Assembly (NCBI GenBank): GCA_009792885.1 | Contig: WMCF01000016.1 | Span: 10,496,200-10,560,199, forward strand | Length of the DNA: 64,000 bases | Source: Eremophila alpestris peregrina | Lineage: Eukaryota; Chordata; Aves; Passeriformes; Alaudidae | Reading direction: 5' to 3' | In this document: positions 38,901-49,400 of the stretch, piece after piece | How the letters are laid out: every line of letters begins with the position of its first letter | Numbering within the stretch: the stretch's first letter is position 1 | Position numbers and translations under genes: made by a program | The notes under the pieces: generated by a model | The model's input: the letters and a program-made list of their open reading frames with translations, nothing else | Told to the model about the DNA's origin: nothing | Databases searched by the model: none

Positions 38901-41508
38901 TCGGGTCTGCCCGTGCAGGGCAGGCTCTGTCCTTTACAGCCCGATCCCACCCGCCTGGCCAGCCCGCACAACCGAACATCCCACCCAACAAGCGCTCTGC
39001 CATCCTGCCCACCGTCACCTACCGTCACACACCTCCACTTTCCGGCGGGGAAACAGGATACACCTCCGCAGGAATTCTGCACAGCCTGTGGAGGCAAGGC
39101 AGGGCAGTTAATAATTGAGGGAGATCCGATAATAAGTTCCTGCACGGGAGAATGATTAACAAACTGTGCGTTTGGCTTTTAAGGAGAGTTTAAAGCTGAC
39201 TGAAGAAACTCGGCGTAGCTTGGACAACAGCTGCTAAAGAGAAACACTATCAACAGTTGGCAGGATTTGGAAGTGCAAATACCAGACAGACAAAAGAGAC
39301 GCTTAGTATAGTAAACAAGGAAGTAACTGAGACAAATGAGCCAAGATTTATTTAGGAAATTAAAGGAAATAACCAGCTAAGCACCAGCACGTTATTCTCA
39401 GCAGTAAGAGCTGACTGACAGGGAAGTTTCAAGGAGAATGTTTGTTATCTGAGTCATTGCAAGGACTGGAGGATAGATTCTGGCAGTGTTTTCTACCTGT
39501 GCTTCACCTGTGGCTGCAGGGTTTGCTACTGTAGGAATGCAGGGCTTTTGCTAAGCTGAAGTTTGCTGTACAGAGCCTCTAAAAGATCCCTACATTGGCC
39601 AAGTTTGCATGTTCTGCTCTAGCAAACACCATACACAGAGGGTTCCAGGCCCTCCTCACACACAGATAGTTTTTCCTCGGCTTAAATCTGCTTGATCCTC
39701 TTCTCAGGTCGAAATTTCCAGCTATGCCTCAGCAAGCCTCATGAAGGGGTTGTACCTGGAGACTTGCCTACCTCAGCCCTAGTCCTCAGATTTTCCACTG
39801 GGTTGAAACAGGTTCTCATGCTGGTGTCATGGCTTTGGAATGACATCTGGAGAAGCCAGTCCTTAGCTTGTCTCATTTCACTGTCCTTCAGGTTAATGAT
39901 ATGTTGCAATATTTTGACACGTTCCATTTATGGATCCAAGCTCAAAGGCTTGGCTGACACCAAGATCTCTGAGTTACAGAAGGGACACTTGGGTTTAAAG
40001 AGAGGTGGAGTGTTTCTGCCTAAAAAGTGCCTTGGTAACAGACAAGTAAATCCATGTCTTCTCACTTGTAGCCTCAGGCACTAACTAGTTGAATGTGTTA
40101 CCTCCCACATAACTGTGTCAGAAGGAGAGATTTTGCTTTCCAATCCACCTGTTCTTCCCATCTGATTCAGTCTGAGGCTAGAGCCCAGTATTTGGGAGAC
40201 CAGATCCAAAAGCTGTGTCATGGTCAGGAGACTGCTGGGTGCCACTGCAAGGATCGTGACACCTCAGCTCGTGCCTTCCTGGCTGCTTATGTGAAACAGG
40301 AGGTGGGGATCCACACTTAAGGTTCCTTTTAATTAACCAGCCTTGCCTATCAGACTCTACATCGTGTGTGCAAGCTTAATTCTCCTCTTCCCACCTCCAA
40401 GGACTGCTCCACGCCCTTAACTACATACATCCTTGCACTTCAGCTGAGCACTGCTGCTCTGTGCATCATCTCCTCCAGCCAGTGCCTAAAGATGGCAGGG
40501 CTCACTCCCTTTGTCCTTGCCGTGTCACTTGGTGTGTCTGGGCTGAAGCAGGACAAGAGGTGATATTCAGCAGCCTTGATCCAACCTCGAGGGCCCCAAG
40601 GAAAGCTGGCACTTGTTGCTGTACTGGTGCAGCCTGCTGTGCTGTGGCAATCTCAGCTGCCTTGCAGGTGTCAGAGGTGGAAGATGCAGACATGATGTCC
40701 AGGACAGCATAACACCTTCATATCATCACCAAATTCCACTCTTCTGGGACATTTTATCTCTCTCAAATACTCTTTCAGCTTTTATTAGATCTGTCTGCTG
40801 AACAGGATATTACTTCTCATCTGAAACTGGTTTGCTGTTCAGGTGCTGAGCAACTGCAGGGAGAGATGTGCCTTGTTTCAGAGCTGTTCTACCAAACTAC
40901 TGATTTCTAGTATTGGGCCTAAATTTGCATCACAGGATACCACCTGGACTGCACTCCTGTGCTTCAGCATTTTTTTTCAAGGGGAATTCAGTCCCTAGGG
41001 CTCTTCCTGTGCTTTGGGAAGCCACGAGTCTGCAAAATCCTACTGGTATGGTTGGATATTCAGGAGTTTGGTGCTCAGGTGAGGTCAGCCCAGCGAGCAG
41101 CTTGGGCCCCATCTCCATCTCAGCCCTCTCACATACCCAGTCCATGTCTCTCGTGTAGTAGAAGGAGCTCTGTTCCATGCATGACAGCAGTGTGATTTTA
41201 GGTGTGGTTTTAGCTGCCCAACCTCAGCTCTTGTCAAAGAGACAGAGCATCCCAGCTCAAGCATAGGAGCACTTGTAGGTGGCACCCCAAGTTAGCAGTG
41301 AAAACATGGACATGGTGTGTGGTCTTCCAAGAAGGACAAACAGAAAATCTGTCTGTCCATCCAGCTGTCCAGTGCCTGGAGAAACAGTGGCACCCTGTGG
41401 TGACACTGGCTCATCACAGTCTGGGCCTTGTCAGCACCACCTTAGCCAGGTCCTGGGCTGCTTTCCCTTAAGCCAGAGAATCATTTGGGTTGGAAAAGAC
41501 TGGACATT

Positions 41509-41738
41509 AGGAAAGAATTCTTTATTGGAAGGGTGCTCAAGCATTGAACAGGCTTCCCAAGGTGGTGGTGGATTCACCATCCCTGGAAGTGTTCAAAACC
41601 TTGGAGATGTGGTGCTTAGAGTCCTGTTTTATTGGTGGACTTGGCAGGGCTGAATTAATGGTTGCACTCCATGACCTTGAGGATCTTTTCCAACCTTCGT
41701 GGTTCTGAACCTTCCCATGGTTCCAACCTTTGTGATTC
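41509..41738 (+). mobile_element. CR1 LINE 3'-end fragment, plus orientation
   Basis: The sequence ATTAGGAAAGAATTCTTTAT, the block ending GTGGTGGATTCACCATCCC, then GAAGTGTTCAAAA and the tail TTTTCCAACCTTCGTGGTTC match a CR1-type 3' end. The terminal octamer repeat is degenerate. The preceding 25 bp (41483-41508) are the reverse complement of a CR1 tail (AATCATTTGGGTTGGAAAAG). Confidence 0.8.
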
Positions 41739-42357
41739 TGTGACCTCTTAGATCATCAAGCCCACTGTAGTCTCTAGAAACCTACAAGTGGGGGCATCTT
41801 GGGGGTGTCCCTGTGTCTGTTTCACTCCGAGCACCAGGCAGCTCCCTGTCATGTGTCACAGAGAAGAGGCTGAGCCACTCTCCTATTTATATCACGATGC
41901 TTTGCTATATTAGTACCAGCCTGAATCATCCAGCTGGGCTCCTGGAAGATCCATTTCAGATTGTTGCCTGCCTCTTCAGTAACTTTTGCTTCTGGTGTCT
42001 CCTGTTTCAGGGTCATTGTCTCACACCCGAGTCCAGCCAAGAGCAGAAATAGCCTGATACTAAATAGTGGCCAGAAACCCTTCAGAGAATGCAGATCTCC
42101 AAAATCCAAAGCATCTGCTGTTATGCAAGACCCTGTGGCGTGGAAGGAAGCATTCCACCTCCTTGCCAAACATCACCCCATTGCTTGTTTGTCTCTCTAA
42201 ATTCCACTTCCAGTCTCTATGGGACAGGTACTCTTCTTCAGTACCTCCCACAAATGGCATTTGCTCGCTGCACTGAACAGCTGGAGAGACAGATGAGTCT
42301 GTTCTCCAGGACTGCTCTGATCAGCCCCATTACTTTCAGCACATACCGGCTCGCATT

Positions 42358-42377
42358 AAACAAACAAACAAACAAAA
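42358..42377 (+). repeat. (AAAC)n microsatellite
   Basis: About four to five tandem AAAC units precede the MCM2 CpG island. The tract is short and interrupted by AAAAC at its end. It is probably neutral. Confidence 0.8.
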
Positions 42378-42469
42378 CTCCAAAATGCCAGGACCTCCTT
42401 CCCACTTCTTTTTGTTTCGGCGAGAATCAGAACAAAGATGATTGAATTGGGTCAGTGGCAAACCCGGTC

Positions 42470-43440
42470 AAGCCAGGCTTGATTTTAGCTGCCGAAGAGG
42501 CAGCCGTGAGCACGGGACTTCACAGTGGGATCTCTCCCGTCACTCGGGTTCCCGGTAGGAGGAGACCCCTCGAGCCCAGCGGGAAATGTTTGCCAAAGTT
42601 TGCCAGTGCCGCCCGAGTCCCCGTGGCCGGGGGTGGCCCTGGGTCCCGCCCGCTCAAGGGTCCCGCCCCCGCTCATGCATATTCATGAAGGCGGGGCCAG
42701 CCGTGTGCATTATTCATGAGGTTTCGCGCGCTTTTGTGACCACGTGGGTCGGTTTTGGCGCGGGTCGCCGGCGGGGCAGGAAGCGGCCGTGATGGCGGTG
42801 AGCAGCGGGGCCGGGCCGGGGGAGCCGCTCCTTTGGGGTGCCACGGCCGCGGGTGCGGGCCCCGGGCCCTCCCCGCTGCGGGACACTTGGGGCGGGGTCC
42901 AGGGAGGGTTTCGGGCTGGGGGGGACATTGGGGGTGCGCCCGGCGGTGCTCCCGAAAGGCCGAGGGAGTTTTCCCGCGTGCCCGGCGCCGCAGAGGAGAG
43001 AGCGGGGCCGGGGCAGGGTCGGACCCGTTCCCTCCGCTCCGGCTGCGCTGCGTTCGGGGGATGGATTTACCCCCGTCTCCCCCCTCCAGATGCTTCCATT
43101 GTCATTTGCGAGGAGGGCTAATTATTATAACTCATCGGTATGCCCCCGTTCTGACCGCGGCCCGCATGGCAGAGGCCCCTGCAGGCACTAGCCCCCTCTG
43201 TCTCCGCGGCCCCCTGCCCTCACCCTCCCTCCTGTCCTTGCAGGACTCCTCCGAGTCGCAGGCAGCGGTGACCAGCCCCGTGCGGAGCTCCCGCCGCGGC
43301 GATGCCTTCACGTCCAGCCCCGGTCGGGACCTGCCACCCTTCGAGGATGAGTCCGAAGGGCTCCTGGGCACCCAGGGGCTCCCCGAAGAGGAGGAAGAAG
43401 GGGAAGAGCTCATTGGGGAAGGGATGGAAAGGTAAGGAAA
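42470..43440. promoter_or_regulatory. MCM2 CpG-island promoter with E2F sites and E-box
   Basis: CpG-rich DNA surrounds MCM2 exon 1. Within 130 bp of the ATG are GC boxes (42662-42670 inverted, 42690-42697), two TTTSSCGC E2F sites (TTTCGCGC at 42722-42729, TTTGGCGC at 42754-42761) and a CACGTG E-box at 42741-42746. Two similar elements, TGCATATTCATGA and TGCATTATTCATGA, start at 42676 and 42706, 30 bp apart. MCM2 is a classical E2F target induced at the G1/S boundary, so the E2F pair fits; the E-box suggests a MYC or USF input. No TATA box is close to the start. Confidence 0.85.
42792..42797 (+). CDS. MCM2: MCM2 exon 1 coding part (two codons)
   Basis: Only ATGGCG is coding before the GTGAGC donor, giving Met-Ala, as in mammalian MCM2. 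The context GTGATGG has purines at -3 and +4. The next exon continues with DSSESQAAV, comparable to human ESSESF. This tiny coding segment is easily missed by gene finders. The 5' UTR probably begins within the preceding 50 bp. Confidence 0.9.
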
Positions 43441-46400
43441 TCGCTCGGGGGGAGGTGGGGTGTATCCGACGAAGGGGTGCAGGGGATGTCAGTGCAGCCA
43501 GCGACGTGGAGGGAGCTCTCAGACCTTGTGGGATCCCTCTGCTGTGCTGGTGGCTGGGGTGAGGGGGCTGAAGAACTGCTGGGCAACGGAGAAAGGTCAG
43601 AGTGTGGTGTCATTTGAGTCCTGGGAGAGCTGAGCAACATGCTAGCCTGGTCCAGGGTGGGTAAAACAGCATCTGCCTGGATGTGTGATGTGCATTCATC
43701 CCAGCTCTTTACTTCTGCAGGCATGAATTTTGATATTGTTTTACTCAGCAAGGCCTGCCGGCAAGCTGAACTTTACAACACAAGGGCTTGAATGCCGGCA
43801 TTCCTAACCATGGTTTTGGAGCCCTTTACTGCAGGGCTTCCACTGAGAAGTGCCTTCCTGCTCAGCACCGTTCTGTCCTGCAGAATAACTGTCCTGACAC
43901 CTGCCCAGCAGTAGCTGGAGAAGGGCTGCAGAATTGCTTTCCTGATCTGATTCCCTGCTGTGTGTGTGTGCCAGGGACTACCGGCCCATCCCGGAGCTGG
44001 ATGTGTACGAGGCAGAGGGCCTGGCCCTGGATGATGAGGATGTGGAGGAGCTGACTGCCAGCCAGCGGGAAGCAGCTGAGCGAGTGATGCGGCAGCGGGA
44101 CCGCGAGCTGGAGCAGGGCATGGGCCGCATGAGGAGGGGGCTGCTCTACGGTAGGTGCCATGAGCTGTGTGCCACCCTGTGTGCTTGGTACTGTCCCAGC
44201 CCTTTGGGGAGGAGCTGGGCTCTTCACTCTCAGGTTAGTGGGGAGGTCTCTAGAGTTGCAGTGTGTCTGGGCTCTTAAAGAAATCACTGGCTGTGGGCTT
44301 GGCTGGATTCCCCAGGGCAGGATCCCTTTCCTTTGGGTTTCCTGGGAACTCATTTGGTGTCCTTCTGCTTACTGCTGAAACAAAGTTAGGATCCCAATCA
44401 AAGGGTTGGGATTCTACTAAGTTTATGCTGTAGAGTTTGCTGGTGTTGGTGCTCCTGTACAGACTTTGTGGGCTGGATGGAAGGGCCTTTGACGCACTTT
44501 AGGCTCGTTCCTTGGTCAGTGCATTAATGAACTTGAATGTGTGCTGATGCATATAATTCTTCAAATTCACACCCTTAAAGTCTTAACTGTGTTGTAGAAG
44601 ATGTAGTCTAGAACTGGATTTAGGCCGGGCCTGGGATGTCTCTTGGTTTGTATCCCAGGCTGTGACTTCCTTACTTCCACAGCCTTTGCAGTCCCACTGT
44701 GACTAATCCATGGGGTGGGAATGGGAATCCCAGCTCTTGAGCAGTTTTTCCTCCTGTCCCTCAGACAGTGATGATGAAGACGAAGACCGTCCCGCGCGGA
44801 AGAGGCGGCTGGCGGAGCGGGCTGCTGAAGGCATGGAGGAGGAGGATGAAGACATGATTGAGAGCATTGAGAACCTGGAGGACATGAAAGGGCACTCAGT
44901 GAGGGAGTGGGTGTCCATGGCAGCTCCCCGGCTTGAGATCTATCACCGCTTCAAGAACTTCCTGAAGACCCATGTGGATGACCATGGGCACAATGTCTTC
45001 AAGGAGAGGATCAGTGACATGTGCAAAGGTAAGGCTGGGTCATTGGAGGCTCTCTCTTTATTTATGTGGGTCACAGTGCTTTGTGCTGGTCCAGTACAGA
45101 AGTGGATATTTTGCTGCCTGCCCTCTTTGTTCCAGACATTGAATCAGCACTTTAAGAAAGCCTGATGCTGATGGAGATAAATGAATTATGGAAACATGTC
45201 TACTGTCTTCTTTGATTCTGGCTGACTAATTAGAAGGCCCCTGGCGTCTGCTCCTCATTAATATTCATTTCGTAGAAATGCTAGCAGAAGAATATGTGGG
45301 GCAGCAGACAGTGGTCTGCAAGTTTGTGATCTGAAAGAGACAACAATTTCTTGCTGTCTGGACCAGTTACTTTCTCACACTGGAAACTGGATTATCCAGC
45401 GAGGGAACACAAATAGATCTTGTGACTTTGGAAACTGTGTTAGTGTTGAAGCCTTGTATTCTGACTAGACACTGCCAGAAGAAATGGTCATTAAGGCTGT
45501 CATTGATGAGTTTTAAAAGCAGAAATTGTCACATCTAGGAACAGCTCATATAGCTGTACTTGTTGTATTTCTTCTTTATATTGAGCAGAAGCTTGAGCAG
45601 TGGAACAGGATCAGTTTTATAAAGCTAGGAAATAAAAGGCATTTGTCTCATCCATTTCCACAAACATAAGACACAGGAGGTTTTTTGCCAGCTATTCAGC
45701 ACACATAATGTCTCTCCTATTAACTTCTGTTTCCTGGAGGTCTCTGAGAGATTTGTGTATTGGGCTGAGGCTTTTGAATTTCAGGAACACTGAGCCTGGG
45801 AAGTATCTGTGCAGAACTGGAGAGGAACAATCACAAGCTTGGTACTGATAAAAAAATTGTTAGAGAAATAAATTTAAAAGGGTTTTCCACCCATTTTCAA
45901 ATTGTTAACCTCTAAACTTCAGGGAAGGTGCTGAGATCTGCTGATTGCAGCCTGCAGGATACAGGCTTGTCTGTCTTGTTCTGGCTATCCTTTGCAGACT
46001 CCTTGAGGAGTGAACAGGCAGAAATTACAATTCACCCATCTTTTTCTTAAGAGAACAGAGAGAGTCTGGTGGTGAACTATGAGGATCTGGCAGCCCAGGA
46101 GCATGTCCTTGCCTACTTCCTGCCTGAGGCCCCAGCAGAGATGCTGAAGATCTTTGATGAAGCAGCCAAGGAGGTGGTGCTGGCCATGTACCCCAAGTAT
46201 GATCGTATTGCTCAGGAAATCCACGTCCGCATCTCCCACCTCCCTCTGGTGGAAGAGCTGCGGTCACTCAGGTGAGAGCAGAACCACCAGCACTGACTGT
46301 GGGGCTTGCATTAGCCTTTGGGGTGCTCAGGGCTCACATGTGAGCTAAGTCTCTGGGTAAGTCTATTGGGATAGTTGAGTTTAGCACTGGAAGAAAATCA

Positions 46401-49400
46401 TACTATGGAGGAACTTTCAATATCCCTGAGGTAAACTTGTGCCTTGCAGTAAGAGTATTTCTGGAGGGTGTTTTGCCTCCTGTGCCCTGCAGACATCCAG
46501 CATATCTCTGTCTTTCCTCAGGCAACTGCACTTGAATCAGTTGATCCGGACCAGTGGAGTGGTGACAAGTTGCACAGGGGTCCTGCCTCAGCTCAGCATG
46601 GTCAAATACAACTGCAGCAAGTGCAACTTCGTCCTGGGACCCTTCTTCCAGTCGCAGAACCAGGAGGTGAAGCCCGGCTCGTGTCCGGAGTGTCAGTCTC
46701 TGGGCCCCTTTGAAATCAACATGGAAGAGGTAAGAGGTTGTGTGCTTGTCTGGGTGAGTGGCTGCTCATCCTGCTCCACTGCCTGTTCCACAGCCCTGCT
46801 TTGATTCCCACCCTTGGAACAGCTTCTGTGGGAAGAGGGGTCTTCTGCTATATCCAGGGGGCTGTGAAGATAGGTCTGTTTGAGCTCTTGACCTGAATGA
46901 CTCAGTTTATCAACCAAAAGTAATTTACTGCCACACTGTAGGTGTTTGGATTGAATCTTTAGCCGCAATCATCTTTGTGGTACACAGTTACCTATTCCTG
47001 TTTTAGAAATGCAGACACACGCTGTCCAGATCTCCTTCCTAGGTTAGGTCAAGTGTGATCTGTCAGCTAAGGAAGCCAGAGGGCAAAATCGTTGATCTGA
47101 CTTTCATCCTTTGCTTTGATACCTTTAGCCATCACAAGTGGAGCATTCTTCTCCCAGGAACTGGTCTGGTCTTTGGGTGGACAAACACTGTGGAGGCTGA
47201 AACACAGTGCTGAGATGCAGCCAAGTGCTTTCCTGTCCCCACTACTGTCTATCACACGCTGGAACTGCTCCTCACAACCTTCATCCTCCCACATCCCTAG
47301 TTTTCTAGCTGAAGTACAGTAAATCTTGGAATGGCCCTTCTCTCTGAGGTGCCTGTGAAAAGCCATGCAGATGCCTGCTGGGCTTGCTGGTAACTTTGTT
47401 TTTGTTCTGCAGACGGTCTATCAGAACTACCAGCGCATCAAGATCCAGGAGAGCCCAGGGAAGGTGGCTGCAGGCAGACTGCCCCGCTCCAAGGATGCCA
47501 TTCTCCTGGCTGACCTGGTGGACAGCTGCAAGCCAGGAGATGAGATTGTGAGTATCTTGTTCAATGATCAGGAGGGCACAGGGTATTTTAAAATTCTGAC
47601 AGAGACATCACGGGAACATCTGTGGGGAATACGGGGCGGGGTTGTCCTCAGATGGATTTGAGCCTTACCTTAAAATAGAGAGGGGGCTGTTTTGTACTGT
47701 GCAGGCACTGACACAACATTTCCTGCTTCCCAGGAGCTGACAGGGATCTACCACAACAACTATGATGGCTCCTTGAACACTGCCAATGGGTTCCCAGTGT
47801 TTGCAACTGTGATCCTGGCCAACCACATTGCCAAGAAGGACAACAAGCTGGCTGTTGGGGAACTGACTGATGAAGATGTGAAAGTGATTGTGGGTCTGTC
47901 CAAGGATGAGCAAATCGGGGAGAAGGTGGGTCAGCCTCAGACATCCCTTCTTTTCCTGTGGATAGCTTGCCATCACCTGGCAGCTGGATCAGAATGTGAT
48001 GAAATGGGTCAGGTGGCCAAACAGTGGTTAAAGGAAGCCAGAAATCCCAGTTCTCTCTGAATGGTTTTCTGTAGCTCTAAGATAGCCGTTGAGAGTCAGT
48101 TAGAGGAGGGAAGTAAATAAGGAACCTCCCTTGTACTTTTGGAGGTCAAATTTTCGGTTTCTCTCATTCCTTTTCTGAGCCTTCTCCATCACAACAGGGC
48201 TAGAAGACAGGTGAGAGGCACTCAGACACTGCTTATATCTGATCAGTTTTCTCTCCCTGTGTCTTACAAGCCAAGTGGCAGAAGTGTTCTGTGAGGCCAG
48301 TGACTGCATCTCCAGTCCCCTAAAGGGGATATTATTGCTTAAGTTGTAGTAGAAATTTTAGCTTTTCTTCCTCTATATGCTGAGACCTGAATCCAATACT
48401 TGAAAGAACAAAGCTCATGGATTGGTGCATGTTCAACCTGACTTGGGTCAGATTTAATCTCTGTGATGGGGGCCTTGGCTCCATTGCCTTGGCTGTGCTG
48501 TTGTTACAGCACAGTGACTGCTGCTGCAGTGGATGCAGCAGCTTCAGTTGAGCCAGGAGTGTTTTAACAGGAGTAGTCTCCAGCATCAGATTATTTCCAG
48601 AATACCCTTGAGAAAACAAGCCTGTTGTTCATAATATTTGACTATGACAACAATTCACATGCAGCATAGCCCATTCAAGTACTGTCATATGCAGTGAGTC
48701 TGATCAAGGTCCCCAAGTTTACAAGAGCTGATAACAGGCACTTGTGAAGTGTCTTTGTACAGCAAGGTTGTGGAGGCAGTGGCAGCAGCTTCCAGCACCA
48801 GACTAAATAATCTGCCATGCCCCAAACAGCACCATTTTTGTGAAGCTCCTTCAGGCAGTTGTGAATGGGTCATTATCTTTGAAAAAGCCCTCACACCCTG
48901 GATAATAAAATACTCTTTGAAGACAGCAGTATCTTAACAGTAGCTTTAGATATGGCACCTTGCTGATGTTCATGCAAGATTCTGTTCAGAATGGGAATTG
49001 GTATTCCCTGGACAACTCTTCTGGTTTCCCTTTCAGATTTTTGCCAGCATTGCTCCATCTATTTATGGACATGAAGATATCAAAAGGGGCTTGGCTTTAG
49101 CTCTCTTTGGTGGAGAGCCCAAAAACCCAGGTGAGTGTCACTTGTGTCCTTTGGTCCTGCCTCACACAGGGGAGGGCAAAGGTACTGGGGTTTGTCTGTG
49201 CCATTGCAACAAAAGCAGCTAGAGTTATCTGTGTGGCTTGGTAACAGACAAGGTTCAGCAGACTGAGGGGTATCTGTGATTGAACTGGCTGTTTTATCAC
49301 ACTGAAAACTCTGGTGTGACAGTAGAAATGTTACAACTGAAAACAGCTCCTGCTGCTTACCCAGGGAAGTTTTTATCCCTCCTCTAGGAGGTCATGTTTA

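Larger units (their letters stand above)
38905..42465. other. Intergenic spacer between the TPRA1 and MCM2 promoters
   Basis: No protein exon is recognised. The spacer has an inverted CR1 pair at 41.48-41.74 kb and a short (AAAC)n run at 42358-42377. Open frames such as 39692-40084 do not resemble known proteins. If the rightward core promoter at 38.8 kb is active, its transcript would occupy this spacer. Confidence 0.5.

Noticed and set aside
42755..43435. 226-codon frame running into MCM2 exon 2 from upstream
   Set aside because: It shares the exon 2 frame but reads through intron 1. The spliced Met-Ala start at 42792 matches known MCM2, and the extra sequence is low-complexity.
45246..45309. 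Complete H/ACA snoRNA
   Set aside because: An ACA trinucleotide follows the hairpin, but no convincing ANANNA hinge or 5' hairpin was found, so only an unassigned hairpin is reported.
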